From Lineus longissimus (Eukaryota > Nemertea > Pilidiophora > Heteronemertea > Lineidae), in NCBI RefSeq assembly GCF_910592395.1, contig NC_088322.1:990001-1054000 (forward strand): DNA of 64,000 nt. The letters are read 5' to 3'. Positions 33,311 through 45,386 of the stretch are shown piece by piece. Both the position numbers and the translations under genes were made by a program. How positions within the stretch are numbered: position 1 is the first letter of the stretch; each line of letters starts with the position of its first letter. The notes beneath the pieces were generated by a model that saw only the letters and a list, made by a program, of their open reading frames with translations, ran no database searches and was not told where the DNA came from.

Positions 33311-33668
33311 CTGCAATATACAACGTAGGGGGTTACTGATACTCGACTTGAGATAATGATCGCTGTGCTGTCACTAATAGCACCGAAAATGACGCAATCA
33401 ATCAAAAAGTGCGCGTTTTGGCTCATCAAGTTGGTTTTGTCCTGAGAAAGGCATGTTGCGACACATTTTGGCGCGTTCTAAAATATGTCAGAACTATTCC
33501 ATCTTAAAGTTCCTGTAGTGAGGTATGTTTGTGAAACCACAAGAAAGACCAAATCCAGATTAACATTTCCATAATGTCGATATTACACTTTATACACATA
33601 CAAACGTTTTCAGCAGCATCCTGCTAGCCCTCATGTGGTATAGTGAGTAACTAGTAACTGTTCAAGTA

Positions 33669-34177
33669 TTCAAAGAAGACAAAACCATTGGCATTCCATG
33701 TAATTACACAGTTGTAAGCCAACAGGTCAGGATTAGAGGGATTTAGAAAATCCTTAAAATAATGACCGTTGTCGAGCTAGTTGCTTGTTTAGAATCTGCT
33801 TTTGTTCCTTCTTTGCATTTCAACACATAACCAGACTGGGCGATGGCCAAAACACAGAGAAACTGTCAAGGTTTGCGTAAATTTTGCAGGTGCGACAATC
33901 TTTCACTTGTTCAGAAACGCAGAAATTCAAAGAAGACAAAACCATTGGCATTCCATGTAATTACACAGTTGTAAGCCAACAGGTCAGGATTAGAGGGATT
34001 TAGAAAATCCTTAAAATAATGACCGTTGTCGAGCTAGTTGCTTGTTTAGAATCTGCTTTTGTTCCTTCTTTGCATTTCAACACATAACCAGACTGGGCGA
34101 TGGCCAAAACACAGAGAAACTGTCAAGGTTTGCGTAAATTTTGCAGGTGCGACAATCTTTCACTTGTTCAGAAACGC
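33669..34177. repeat. Perfect tandem duplication, period 257 bp
   Basis: Two copies (about 33669-33920 and 33926-34177), each running from ttcaaagaagacaaaaccat to cacttgttcagaaacgc, are identical over about 250 bp as far as I can read. The absence of differences means a very recent event or an assembly duplication. Confidence 0.9.
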
Positions 34178-35452
34178 TTAACTTAAGGGGTTCCTTGTAT
34201 AATTATCTTAAATGATATGCATAAAACCCTTTCTACTCGCCGGGAGGTATACTGCATAAAAGGAATCATCGTGAAACTGACCACGTTTGGAGACAAGGAA
34301 ATAACTTGGGCCTGAGGATAATTATTTCATAAGTATTGCATTAAATAGGTTATATGCATTCCACTTAAGTAATTTCCTTTGCTAGGAATTCCTGTTTATT
34401 AGTTTTCCAATGATACAGGTCAAGCCAAGCCTAGCAAAATCAATGTATGACAGTATTTGGATAAACTATTCAAATCCGATAAAAAAATGCTACAGTAGGT
34501 TATGTATGAAGCATCTAAGTGAACTTTTCCCCTAAATAACTGGATCGTATTTATGGATTACCCAGAAAAATGACTTTTTGGGAAAGTCAAAAAATCACCT
34601 TTATCAATTTTATCTCAACATGCAATATCGGATTGAAGCATACTCAGTTGGAAAGGACGCAGCCATTCTTAGCGCATGTCCGTTTAACCGCTGATTATTA
34701 AAAAAATCGAAATATGCATGTAATTGACAAAGTATAGCACTTACTCCACATGATCTATATTTCGGAAATTTCGCGGAAATCTACTTGAAAAACCCAAAAT
34801 TCGCGGTTATACGGACAAGCTCCAGTTGGCTCGTAGTACATTTCCATTTTCAGAATTTGAAAAATGTTTTATAAAAGTAGAGAAAAACTGCTTGAAATTC
34901 TGAAACTTTATCATTCACGTCAGTTTGTTTACTATTTACAACACGAGCCCACTGCGTTTCAAAATATTATGTGCAAATCACCGGGCCATTGAAAACTAAG
35001 GTCTATAACTGCTATCACATTTCTTTACTATTTATCCAAATAAAGGACAACATCAAACAAATCTGAGACCTCCTGATATATATATATTTTTTATTGGAAA
35101 GGGGTAATTTCATGCATTTTGCTCTCCAACCTGAGGGACATTCCGGACATTCTTCGGTGAGTTTTTGACCAAGTCACCGCCATCTGTTAGGCCTTATACG
35201 CGATGATAAATCCGGATTCCACATGCTACTACCCCCAAAACATTTTGTTCTCGCTTTGTATTGAGAGGGTTTTGGAGTGTACAAGTTGAAATGAACTTCC
35301 AAAATTGTTTCCCATTGATCGGCGGAGCGTACTAAAGTATATGGAAAAAGCAAGTAAGACAAAATAAGAATTCCCTTAAAACAGGCCTAGAAAACATTCG
35401 TTTTCTAGCTAAATTTAGTAAACGGGTTATCAAGTTTGAAAAATAACATGGA
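34178..35452. other. No gene seen
   Basis: AT-rich sequence without coding signals or clear repeats, apart from a short TA run near 35080. Confidence 0.5.
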
Positions 35453-36755
35453 ATGTCTAAGACTGATGAAAAACCCATCTGGAGCTGCACTGGTGCTCTA
35501 CTATCGTTTTACCAGAATCAATTTAACATGTGTGTATGGTTTGCAACAACTGGTTGTGGGATTTCAGTTAATGGCCATTTAAACCACAGTGATCCAATGA
35601 TAAAGTCATTTTACAGATTTCTTGTTTACTATCGAATATGTAAAATAATGAAAAACTGACCACAGTCATGTTGATCACAGTCATGTTGTTGTTGATCACA
35701 GTACTCAGCTTGGTAAGCCTCCTATTGCTAACAGTCATGCTACTGATAAATATGATGACTTACATGATACCATTAAATTCCAATTGTACACGGTGGATGT
35801 TAGTTTGATTGTTTTACGTGTTAAATATATATGGATGAAGGAGGCGGAGAAGTCCTAGAAATCGGAGATTTAGGTGGTTATGATTTTAGAGATAATGCTG
35901 ACGATCCTATTGATACCACTAACAATTTTGATGATGAAACAACAGAATACAACACAAGGAATAGGGGTAATATAACTGCTAAAACTACCTTTTCAACCCC
36001 AGAAAGTACGAGAGGTGTTGTCCCTGATTTGATGGCAAAGATTTAGAATACACCGCTATTATGGATTAACTTGATACTGAAATGAAAGGAACAGATTGGG
36101 AAATGAAAATAGCAATCTGAATTACCTCGTACCACACATTTAAGTGGAAGGAAACAAACTTTACTACAAACTATCAAATGAAGAACTCATTGATGATAAA
36201 TTATTTAGCTCCAAACAAAAAGAATTGATAAGAAATTTACCTGATGAAAAGGGGGGAAATACCAGTATTGATTAACAAAAAAGGATGGTAAGTTCTTTAC
36301 TGAGAAAACAATAAAACACAGAAATGGTCCTACTTTTCTTCAAAAAATACAAAAAATGATTGAGTCTGATACACCAACACCTAATCAAGCAGCACCTATG
36401 AAAAAGGACCAGAATCAGTAAGAAAATCTAACCCTGAAACACGGACATTAATTGATGATGCAATCAGTTAAAACTGACCAATAAATATGATAATTGAATC
36501 AGTTGGTTTCACGGATAATGCCTTGAGATAAGTTAGAGTGCAAAAAGAGGCTGGTGATGATCTTTCTGCTATAAAGAGGGTTAAAGACACGAAAATAGAT
36601 GAGTTAGCAAATCAGCTTATAAGCCTAGAGAGATTATGTTAACTCTGTAGAAGAAGATGTTGAAGAAAATCTAGCATTAAAAGAAGAAATTGTTCAAGTT
36701 AAAGATGAACTTAATATGGAAAGAAGAAAAGTATTTGAGTTGGACAGAGAAAGGG
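35453..36755 (+). pseudogene. Degraded mobile-element coding block (Polinton-like?)
   Basis: Plus-strand coding-like text in changing frames. At 35453-35659 there is IWSCTGALLSFYQNQFNMCV followed by WFATTGCGISVNGHL and FYRFLVYYRI. At about 35681 there is HVDHSTQLGKPPIANSHATD. At 35831-36046 there is an acidic ORF starting MDEGGGEVLEIGDLGGYDFR. To 36755 there is a Lys/Glu-rich coiled-coil-like stretch ending IVQVKDELNMERRKVFELDR. The first motif reminds me of ORFs repeatedly found with invertebrate Polintons; this is from memory only. Many stops and frameshifts are present. It abuts the minisatellite at 36756. Confidence 0.4.
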
Positions 36756-37570
36756 TCATCATCATGGTCACCATCACTACTGCCTCCATCATCATCACCA
36801 CGGCCACCATCACTACTGCCTCCATCGTCATCACGACGGCCACCGTCACTACTGCCTCCATCATCATCACCACGGCCACCATCACTACTGCCTCCATCAT
36901 CATCACCACGGCCACCGTCACTACTGCCTCCATCATCATCACCACGGCCACCATCACTACTGCCTCCATCATCATCACCAGGGCCCACATCACTACTGCC
37001 TCCATCATCATCACCACGGCCACCGTCACTACTGCCTCCATCATCATCACCACGGCCACCATCACTACTGCCTCCATCATCATCACCACGGCCACCGTTA
37101 CTACTGCCTCCATCATCATCACCACGGCCATCATCACTACTGCCTCCATCATCATCACCACGGCCATCATCACTACTGCCTCCATCTTCATCACCACGGC
37201 AACCGTCACTAATGCCTCCATCATCATTACCACGGCCAACATCACTACTGCCTCCATCATCATCACCACGGCCACCGTCACTACTGCCTCCATCATCACC
37301 ATCATCATGGCCACCGTCACTACTGCCTCCATCATCATCACCACGGCCACCGTCACTACTGCCTCTATCATCACCACCACGGCCACCGTCACTTCTGCCT
37401 CCATCATCATCACCACGGCCACCGTCACTACTGCCTCCATCATCATCACCACGGCCACCGTCACTACTGCCTCCATCATCATCACCACGGTCACCGTCAC
37501 TACTGCCTCCATCATCATCACCACGGCCACCATCACTACTGCCTCTATCATCACCACCACGGCCACCGTC
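36677..37570 (-). pseudogene. Repeat domain of an Asp/Gly/Ser-rich secreted protein, cut by BEL copy 1
   Basis: On the minus strand the 36-bp minisatellite is open for its whole length in the frame that reads G-D-D-D-G-G-S-S-D-G-G-R, with few substitutions. That is the frame in which the N-terminal exon at 45387-45541 would arrive if BEL copy 1 and one target duplication were removed. After the last repeat the frame runs about 26 codons into sequence antisense to the coding block ending at 36755, so the natural C-terminus is missing or lost. The calcium-binding look of the Asp-rich unit is an inference. Confidence 0.5.
36756..37570. repeat. 36-bp minisatellite, about 22 copies
   Basis: Units of the form ccatcactactgcctccatc plus atcatcaccacgg repeat every 36 bp from about 36756 to the left LTR of BEL copy 1, and the array resumes for about one unit at 45387. 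Variants are single-base. The long plus-strand frames here (Ser/Pro and Ile/Thr repeats) are artefacts. Confidence 0.95.
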
Positions 37571-37998
37571 TGTATTTATATCGAGTCACATTCTACCAGA
37601 GTATGGCACATCCATGCCCCGAAGACCGAACTTGCGGCGAAGACAGAATCGGTGCTATAAGTTTGTTGGTAATTTTGACATCTCACCAGAAAGTTCTGCA
37701 AGATCTTGTTAAACTGGTGTGATCACAAGATTTTTGACCCTGGTTATGGAATGTGTATGAAGAGGAAGTTATGAAGATCGTAAATACATATACATTTGAA
37801 AGACATCAGGGGCCGAATTTACGAAGGGTGTTTAAGAGTTAGACGCGTGTAAATTCTACATAATCAGTTTCAGGGCCTAATGCGGTTTTCATGAAGAAAC
37901 CCTGCAAGGCCCTGACTCTGTCTATTCAGACATTAAACGCTGTTTTAAGCTAAACACCCTTTGTAAATTCGGCCCATAACCCCATTGAAAAACTTACA
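37571..37998 (+). repeat. 5' LTR of BEL copy 1 with embedded MITE
   Basis: 428 bp, of which 37810-37975 is a foldback MITE. About 14 bp present in the 3' LTR are missing next to the MITE. Confidence 0.9.
37810..37975. mobile_element. 166-bp MITE in the BEL LTR
   Basis: Terminal inverted repeats gggccgaatttacgaagggt and its reverse complement (24 of 25 bases match). It is absent from the 3' LTR, so it landed after the BEL did. Confidence 0.85.
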
Positions 37999-38028
37999 GT
38001 CAAAAACCTTGACCAGAGAGAAATCCAA

Positions 38029-41000
38029 ATGGCGGCAGAGCAATACACAATGCACGGTAGAATGTACGGCAGCGGCGTGCACGAGTCTGACCTAGATGCC
38101 GCTGATATGTTACTCGGACTGCAGGTGGCTAGAGACACTCGGTTACCTAATGATGGATTTAGCCAGCCATCAAGCATGTCGAGACCAAAGTCGAAGATAT
38201 CTAGTGTAGCGTCGTCAAGTTCTAAATCGAGGGAACGTAGAATGTTCGCCGAAATGGAAATGGCCAAGTTGATGACTCAACAACAGTTGGAACAAGCCAG
38301 AATTCAGGCTGATCTGTCCTTGAAGGAGTCGCAGATTAATACTAACATGCGGAAACGAATGATTGAATGCACATTGGCTATTGAGGAGGAGGCTCAGGCT
38401 TCAGACTCAGAATCTTTAGAAAATCGTCTCAAGGATTTCGATAATTATGGGCAGTCCAAACATGAGGAGCATGATTCACAAGGAGCAGGAGGTGATGATT
38501 TAGAAGAATGTCCAGAGATTGTTAGCTCTGGTATTCGTCAATCTGATTGTGATTCAAGAGATAAGTCAAAAATGGTCGAACGCGCACCCAGGTGTGAAAC
38601 CAATCGAGGAACAATGAACATTGTGACCATGCCAGACCAGGGGGCAGTAAAACTTGGTCCCTCTGCCTGTGCTGATCAGACTGCTACTACAACCAATGGA
38701 GGATCACCTAGGTGTGAAGCTAATTCGAATGGCATTGCTGGTGCTAGAAGTTTAGATCAGGACAATATTCAGGGCAACCAGCATGGTGCATCAGTGCACA
38801 CCAGTTCTACATGCAATACTAATAGTCATAGTGGCAATCAGGACACGAACTTAGTTATAATAAACCATCTTAGTCTTCTCCAGAAAAGACTGGAGCTTCC
38901 AAAACCAGATTTGAAAGGCTTCTCAGGGGACCCTCTTGATTTTCCAAGATTCAAAAGTGCATTTATGGCCTACGTAGTGTCAAGAACCAATGATCCTCAG
39001 GAGTTATTTCAGTACTTGCGAAAGTACTGTACAGGACAGGCTGCTGAGGTCATTAAGAAATATGATCTCTTACCTGCCGATAGGGCATACATAGAGGCTA
39101 CAAATGAACTCTACCAACAATATGGTCAGCCTCATCTAATCTCTCAGGCGTTTGATCAGAAACTCAAGAAAATTGTTGAGATTAAACCTGGTGACAAACA
39201 GGAACTAAAGAGGTTAGCTGAGCTATTGGAAACGGCTCATTTAATAATAATAATAATAATGAAGTTTTTGTATAGCGCTTTTCCATGGATTTGGTTCGTG
39301 CTCAAGGCGCTCCCTCTCCGTGTGATCTTGTAAATAAGTGCGTTTTTAGTTGTGCCTTGAAAGTGTCAGTGTTTTGGCAATCTTGTATGCGCTTGGGGAG
39401 TTTGTTCCATAGCCGTGGCCCACATGCAGCGAAGCTACGGTCCCCAAAGTTCGTTTTCGTTCGTTTTGTCGTTGTCGAGTATCAACAAGGAACGCGCCTT
39501 AGATCACTCTTCCTATATGGTTGATATTTTGTCGAAGCTGCCATTTGCAGATAAGAGAGCATGGTTGCGAGAAGCAGCCAAGATCAGAGCAGAAAGGAAG
39601 GACACGCCTAATTGTGATGTTGTCTTTAACGTTGTTAAATTTGTCAAGAGGTTATCAACACAGCTAAATGACTCTGAGTTTTCTGTTCTTGTTGAAAGGA
39701 AACAGTCTAAGAAGGCCTTTGGTGAGAAGCATGACAAGGGCACCACAAGATCAGTTTATGCAACTTCAGGCAGTGGGCCATCGCACACAGCAAAGAGTGA
39801 GAAGCTGAGAGGTGAGAAACAGCGCACATACAAGAGTAGTAATGCCAGTTCAAATCGGTTTGGAAATGGTCAGCATAGCTCTACCAGCACTTGTACCAGT
39901 ACAGGATGCAGCTTCTGTAAGGCTACCGATCACAGGATTTGGGAGTGTCCGAAATTGAAGACCAAGCCTCGGAAACAAAGACTGGAAGCAATCAAAAGTG
40001 AGAAGCTATGTTTCAATTGTCTGAACATTGATGAGAAATTGAACCACACCAATGTGAAGGAATGCCCGCTACCTAAAGAGTGTCAGGTGGATGGGTGCAA
40101 GGCCAACAGGAATCACCATACACTTCTACACTATGATGAGAGGAAAGGAACTGTTGGTGAAGTTCAAGTTGAGAACTCATGGACTGAGGTCAAATCTCAG
40201 GTGTACTTTCCTGCATTTCCGGTGAAAGTTAAGTCTGTAACAACTGGCAAAGAGACGTTAACCTGGGCTCGGATTGACACATATTCCAGTCCTTGTTTCT
40301 GTGAGAACAGCTTGCTTGATGAGCTGGGTATTAAACATGCTGAGGAGAAAATTTCTGTCAGAACATTGCAAGGAACTCATGATAATTTCAGCACTACAGT
40401 AGATTTGTTGGTAACAGGATTGGAGGATGAGGACCCTATCAGGATGAAGGAAGTCCACTCGTGGGACAAGCTACCAATGGAGAGCAGACAGATCCCTGGA
40501 GGAGAGGAATGGGAAGAATACCCTCATCTAGCAGATCTACCAATATCAGCATCACCCAAGGACAGAGTTCAGTTACTTGTGGGAAGCAATATTCCAGAAG
40601 TTCATCGACAGTTAGAATGGAGGACAGGTGAAAAGAATGGAGATCCTGTAGCAGTAAGATATACATTTAAGTGGGGATGGACATTATTTGGAGGTGTTTC
40701 AAGGGATTTGGATTGCAACTTCTTGTCGGTGTCAATGTCAACAGAGGAGACAGCTTTGAGTGAGAGACTCACAGCATTAGCAGAATTTGAGTATGCTGGG
40801 ACAAAGTACAATTTCGATAAGCCTATGTCAGCAGATGATGTGAAGGTCCAGGATCCGTTTGAGCAAGAAACTTACCGTTGTGACAGGCATTATTATGTTC
40901 CTATGCCGTTAAGAGACACTTATGTTACCATGCCTAATAACCGTGAACTTGCAGAGAGACGTCTGATGTCAGTGAAGCAGAAATTGGAAAAGGGGAAAAC

Positions 41001-44000
41001 AGTCTCTGAAAACTCTAGCAAGACTGAGTATGATGCCTACAAGGAGACATTTGATAAGTTTAGACAAAGTGGCTATGTGAGGAGGATTCCAGAAGGAGAA
41101 CTACTTGTACAGGATGATAATGTAGTCAATTACATCCCATATCACCACGTCTATCATCCGGCCAAACCGGGCAAATTGCGGTTGGTAGGGATGCGGCAGC
41201 ACAGTTTAAGGGAGCTTGTCTAAACGATCATTTATACTGAGGAGAAGACAGTATAAATTCGCTGCTTGGCGTACTCCTACGTTTCCGGATGGGCGGAGAG
41301 TGTGCAATACATGCTGACATTAACGCTATGTTCAACCAAGTGTATGTTCCCAGGGGGCAATGGAATCTCTTGAGATTCGTGTTGTTCAAGAACGATGACA
41401 TTATGGATGAAATTGAAGAGTACCAGCTATTACATAATTTCTTTGGAGGTACCCATGCGCCCGGTGTGGCAGGATATGCCTTGAGGAGAACCTGTCAGGA
41501 CAACTGCAGTGATTTTCATCCAGAGGTAATCAGAACAGGTCTACGAGACACATACGTGGATGATGTGTATAAGTCATGTGACTTTGAGACCGCCAAGGTG
41601 ATTGTAGAGCAGATATTTGACATGATGGACAGGGGAGGATTTGAACTTGCTAAATTTGTGAGCAACGACCCCCGGCTTACTGAATTGGTAGAGCCTTCAA
41701 GGAGAGCAGAAATTCCAGCCACGGAGTATGAATTTGAATCAGCAGAGGATAACCAAGAGAGAGTCTTGGGAGTCACTTGGGACCTCAAGGAGGATGAATT
41801 CCTGTTCAAGTCCAGGAAAAAGGAGCGATCGATGACACGTCAAGGATTGCTTGGACACATTGCGTCGTTGTTTGATCCGGAAGGCAGCATATCGCCAGTT
41901 ACATTACCACCAAAACAGATACTTCAGAAGCTAACAAGACAAGGTTTAGATTGGGACACCCCATTTCCAGAAAAGGAATCAGAAATCATCCAAGAATGGT
42001 TGAAGACAATCCCAGAGCTTTCCCGTGTTAGGAGGCGTCGCTATGTCTTACCAACAGGTTTTGGGAGGATTGTAACATATGCGCTACATGCCATGTCTGA
42101 TGGCTCAGAAACTGGGTATGGATTCATAGTCTATGGTCGATTCACAAATGAAGAAGGTGTGATACATGTAACCTTTCTGATGGCGAAGTCACTAGTTACT
42201 CCAGCCAAGGTGAAAACTATACCAAGGATAGAACTTCAAGCTCTGGTGCTTTCAATGAGAGCCATCAAGTTCATCACTAAAGAAGGTGTCATTGAATGGC
42301 ACCGTATCTACCAGTGGGTGGATAGTCAGGCAGTATTGGCTATGGTGAAGAATGAGAGGAAGAGATTTCTGCCTTACTGTGCTAACAGGTTACAAGAGGT
42401 TAGGGATCTTAAAGCTGAACTGAGAATTGAACTGAGACACGTCCCAGGATCTCAGAATGTGTCAGATATGTGCAGCAGGGGGCTCAGTATCGACAAGTTT
42501 CTGAAACAGAATCAGTTTTACCAAGGGCCGGAATTCCTATTAAGCTCACCGGAAAACTGGCCTGCAAACACAGATACAGCTGAAGACCTGCCAGAAGATT
42601 TTCCAGAATTGAGGAAAGAAGCAACCATCTTGATAGTGGAGAAACAAGAATGTGAGGAAACGCTGATGAAGTTTGTACAGAGACATTCCAGCTGGACCAA
42701 GCTGAAGTTGTCAACAGCTTGGCTATTGAGGTTTAAGAATTGGATTATCCAGACCAAGTGTGGGAAGCAAAGGCAGGACTATAATGGACCAACTGGAGCC
42801 ATTTCAGTGAGTGAGATGCTAAGGGCGGAGATCTCCATTGTGGTTTATGTCCAAGGCAAGATGTTTCAACAGGAAATCCAGCAACTGAAAACAGTTGGTC
42901 CAAGGAAAAAATGTTCCCAGTTCATGGATTTGCATCCATTTATTGACAAAGATGGAGCATTGAGAGTGGGAGGCAGACTGACCCAGAGTGATCTACCCTA
43001 CACTGCAAGACATCAGCTGATATTGTCAAAGGATCACCATCTCACATGGATCATAGCGAGAAGCTATCATGAAGCTTATCTTCATGCCCCTCCTCGGACG
43101 CTGTTGTATTTCATCAGGAAACGCTACTGGATAATCGACGGGCCACAATTGACTCATCAGATTCAGCAGAAATGCATACCATGCTTGCGTGCCATTGCCT
43201 TGCCAAGAGATCAAATCCAAGGCTCATTACCTGCATCTAGAGTTGCATCAGGGAATGTGTGGCAACACACTGGTTGTGATATTATGGGAGCAGTTCTAAT
43301 CAAGATTGGAAGAAGTCAAGTCAAAAGATACGTCTTGGGCTTGGTATCGTTTACCATTAAGGCAGCACACTTTGAGATAATTCACGACCTAACAGTCGTA
43401 TCATTTCTCAATGCCTTGAGAAGGTTCATTTCTCGTCGTTCAAGGCCAGAGAAATTGACAACTGATTGCGCAGGGACATTCTCAGCAGGAATAGAGGAGC
43501 TAAACAAACTGCAGAAGCTCTTCAATGACTCAGGAGTAGAGAATTTCATGCGTGAAAGAGACATTGAGTGGGTGCCCAAGGCATCCAACAGGAATGGGTT
43601 GTTCGAGAGACCATTCAGAGCGCTGCGTCGGGTCATGTTGACGACAATCAAGGGACAGACCTTGACCGAGGACACATTGGCAACGTTGGTGGCGGAATGT
43701 GAACTCTTGTACAACAGCAGGCCGTTGTGTTCGCAGAGCAGTAGTGTTGAAGACCCAGAACCATTGACACCAAATGATATTTTGAATCCTGAACCACCAT
43801 TGCCATTTGCACCAGGATTGTTTGTAGAAAGGGACTTGTTAGTCAGAAATAAGTTCAGACAGGTGCAGGCTGTTGTGAATGAGTTTTGGAAGAGGTACAG
43901 AGTTGAGTATTTGACGTCACTACAGGAACTCACTAAGAGCATCACAGAAGTGAGAAATTTCAAGGAAGGAGATCTAGTCCTGCTGTGCGATGAGATGCGC

Positions 44001-44153
44001 ATTTCTCATCGTGGATGCTATCCTCTTGGAGTCATTGTCGTAGTCAACAAGTCTAAGGACGATGGACAGGTCAGAACAGTCAAAATCAGTACGCAGAGTG
44101 GACTATTTGATCGTCCAGTGAACAAGATTTGTCTTCTGGAAGGTGCTGAATAA
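38029..44153 (+). pseudogene. BEL/Pao gag-pol of copy 1, interrupted
   Basis: Gag begins MAAEQYTMHGRMYGSGVHES at 38029, contains LPKPDLKGFSGDPLDFPRFK, and is cut at 39243 by the CR1-type fragment. It resumes at 39502 in the same frame. Cysteine knuckles follow (CSFCKATDHRIWEC, CFNCLNIDEKLNHTNVKEC). The protease reads WARIDTYSS, where DSG or DTG is expected. RT starts near 41100 and breaks at about 41187-41290. It continues in the frame 41289-44153 with ADINAMFNQV and TYVDDVYKS, then RNase H (MSDGSETGYGF) and integrase with DDE residues in TGCDIMGAV, TTDCAGTFSAG and NGLFERPFRAL. The element is dead as written. Confidence 0.85.
39244..39501 (-). mobile_element. 5'-truncated CR1-type LINE fragment in BEL gag
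   Basis: On the minus strand it encodes the end of a CR1/Rex-like ORF2 (FGDRSFAACGPRLWNKLPKR, then THLF) and finishes with gcgctatacaaaaacttcat and an (att)n tail at 39244-39262. Short TTA repeats at both edges are the only visible target duplication. Removing 258 bp restores the gag frame. Confidence 0.85.
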
Positions 44154-45110
44154 ATGTACAGTCAGCATATCTGTACACATGTACAGTGTCTCTAGGACTG
44201 AACATTATTTCGTGTTGGCACCTATACGATTTTACAGTATTCAGTTTTGTACTTTTATATTTCACCCGGTATTCAAGTTTGAACGTTTTTTCTACTATGT
44301 CATGATCATCAACAATGGATCTAGAAAGGATTCATCTCGCTAAACTTTACAGATTTGATTATTCGTAATTCGGTGGATATTAATTAAACGAATTGTAATG
44401 CCTATCGAACTTCGTCTGAAGATTCATTGGATTCTAGGAGAGTGTAATTGTGCATATTATTAGGTGATGTGCTAGCAACCTCTCACCTATAGTTGCCACT
44501 ACAAGTTTAGTTAATTTAATTATGGATCATTTGAGCACCATTGATTATTGGTATTTGTGCCTCTCAGACTAAACTTGAGCTAGTTGCTCAGTCTCATTTT
44601 TTGTATCTTACTCAAGTCCGTGACAGTTTTCAATCTTTGGGGATCAGTCTGATCCAGAGTTAAATTGAACGTGTTATTGAAGACATAGTCATGATCCTGA
44701 TATTTTTTAGTTAAGCGTGGTATGGACAGTACTGTCTGAGTTAATTTTTGTTGTGTGTTTATACTTTTCTAAAACATTGTGTCAGTTAAGATCCATATCA
44801 TTTGGGATCAGTTGATTGAGTATAGTTAAAGGGTGAACACTCTGAGACGGACAATCAAGATACAACTTCTTTAAAGGGACTGCAGTCTAGTCTGCTTCAG
44901 TGAGATTTTGGTTCCTATGACATTCTGTCTTCTGGTTCTCGAACTTCTAAGGACAGTGATACATGTGTGAATAGACAATCATTTTCAGTGAAGTTATAGA
45001 CACTTGGACTTCGTTACCTTACTGTAACCAGTAATTGTCTGTGGATCTTACAGATGTGACTCTTCTTGAGCTGTTGATTGAATTCTCAAGTACAGGAGAA
45101 TTGGGCGGAG
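44154..45110 (+). other. Untranslated 3' region of BEL copy 1
   Basis: About 950 bp between the pol stop and the 3' LTR with no coding sequence. It ends caggagaattgggcggag immediately before the LTR, a weak polypurine tract. Confidence 0.6.
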
Positions 45111-45386
45111 TGTATTTATATCGAGTCACATTCTACCAGAGTATGGCACATCCATGCCCCGAAGACCGAACTTGCGGCGAAGACAGAATCGGTGCTATAA
45201 GTTTGTTGGTAATTTTGACATCTCACCAGAAAGTTCCGCAAGATCTTGTTAAACTGGGGTGATCACAAGGTTTTTGACCCTGGTTATGGAATGTGTATGA
45301 AGAGGAAGTTGTGAAGATCGTAAATACATATACATTTGAAAGACATCAGGTGTTCTGCCTTGATTAACCCCATTGAAAAACTTACA
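45111..45386 (+). repeat. 3' LTR of BEL copy 1
   Basis: 276 bp, matches 37571-37998 without the MITE, followed by CCGTC. Confidence 0.95.

Larger units (their letters stand above)
37571..45386 (+). mobile_element. BEL/Pao LTR retrotransposon (copy 1) inserted in the minisatellite
   Basis: LTRs at 37571-37998 and 45111-45386 start tgtatttatatcgagtcaca and end aaaaacttaca, flanked by the 5-bp duplication CCGTC (37566-37570 and 45387-45391). Both sides of the insertion are minisatellite repeat. By eye the shared 240 bp of the LTRs differ at four positions. The left LTR is longer because of a MITE. The interior encodes gag and pol on the plus strand, interrupted by a CR1-type fragment and small deletions. 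This element is not closely related to copy 2. Confidence 0.95.

Noticed and set aside
36694-37566. Minus-strand Met/Val/Glu/Ala repeat frame (290 codons)
   Set aside because: Another frame of the same minisatellite, with no link to any exon and hydrophobic nonsense composition.
36756-37570. CRISPR-like array
   Set aside because: Direct 36-bp tandem units with no unique spacers, in animal DNA.
36690-37712. Long plus-strand frames rich in Ser/Pro/Leu or Ile/Thr
   Set aside because: All three frames of a 36-bp repeat without stops stay open. Only the minus-strand Asp/Gly frame is supported by an in-phase signal-peptide exon.
43382-44002. Minus-strand ORF of 206 codons
   Set aside because: Antisense to the BEL integrase frame, which has clear DDE motifs.
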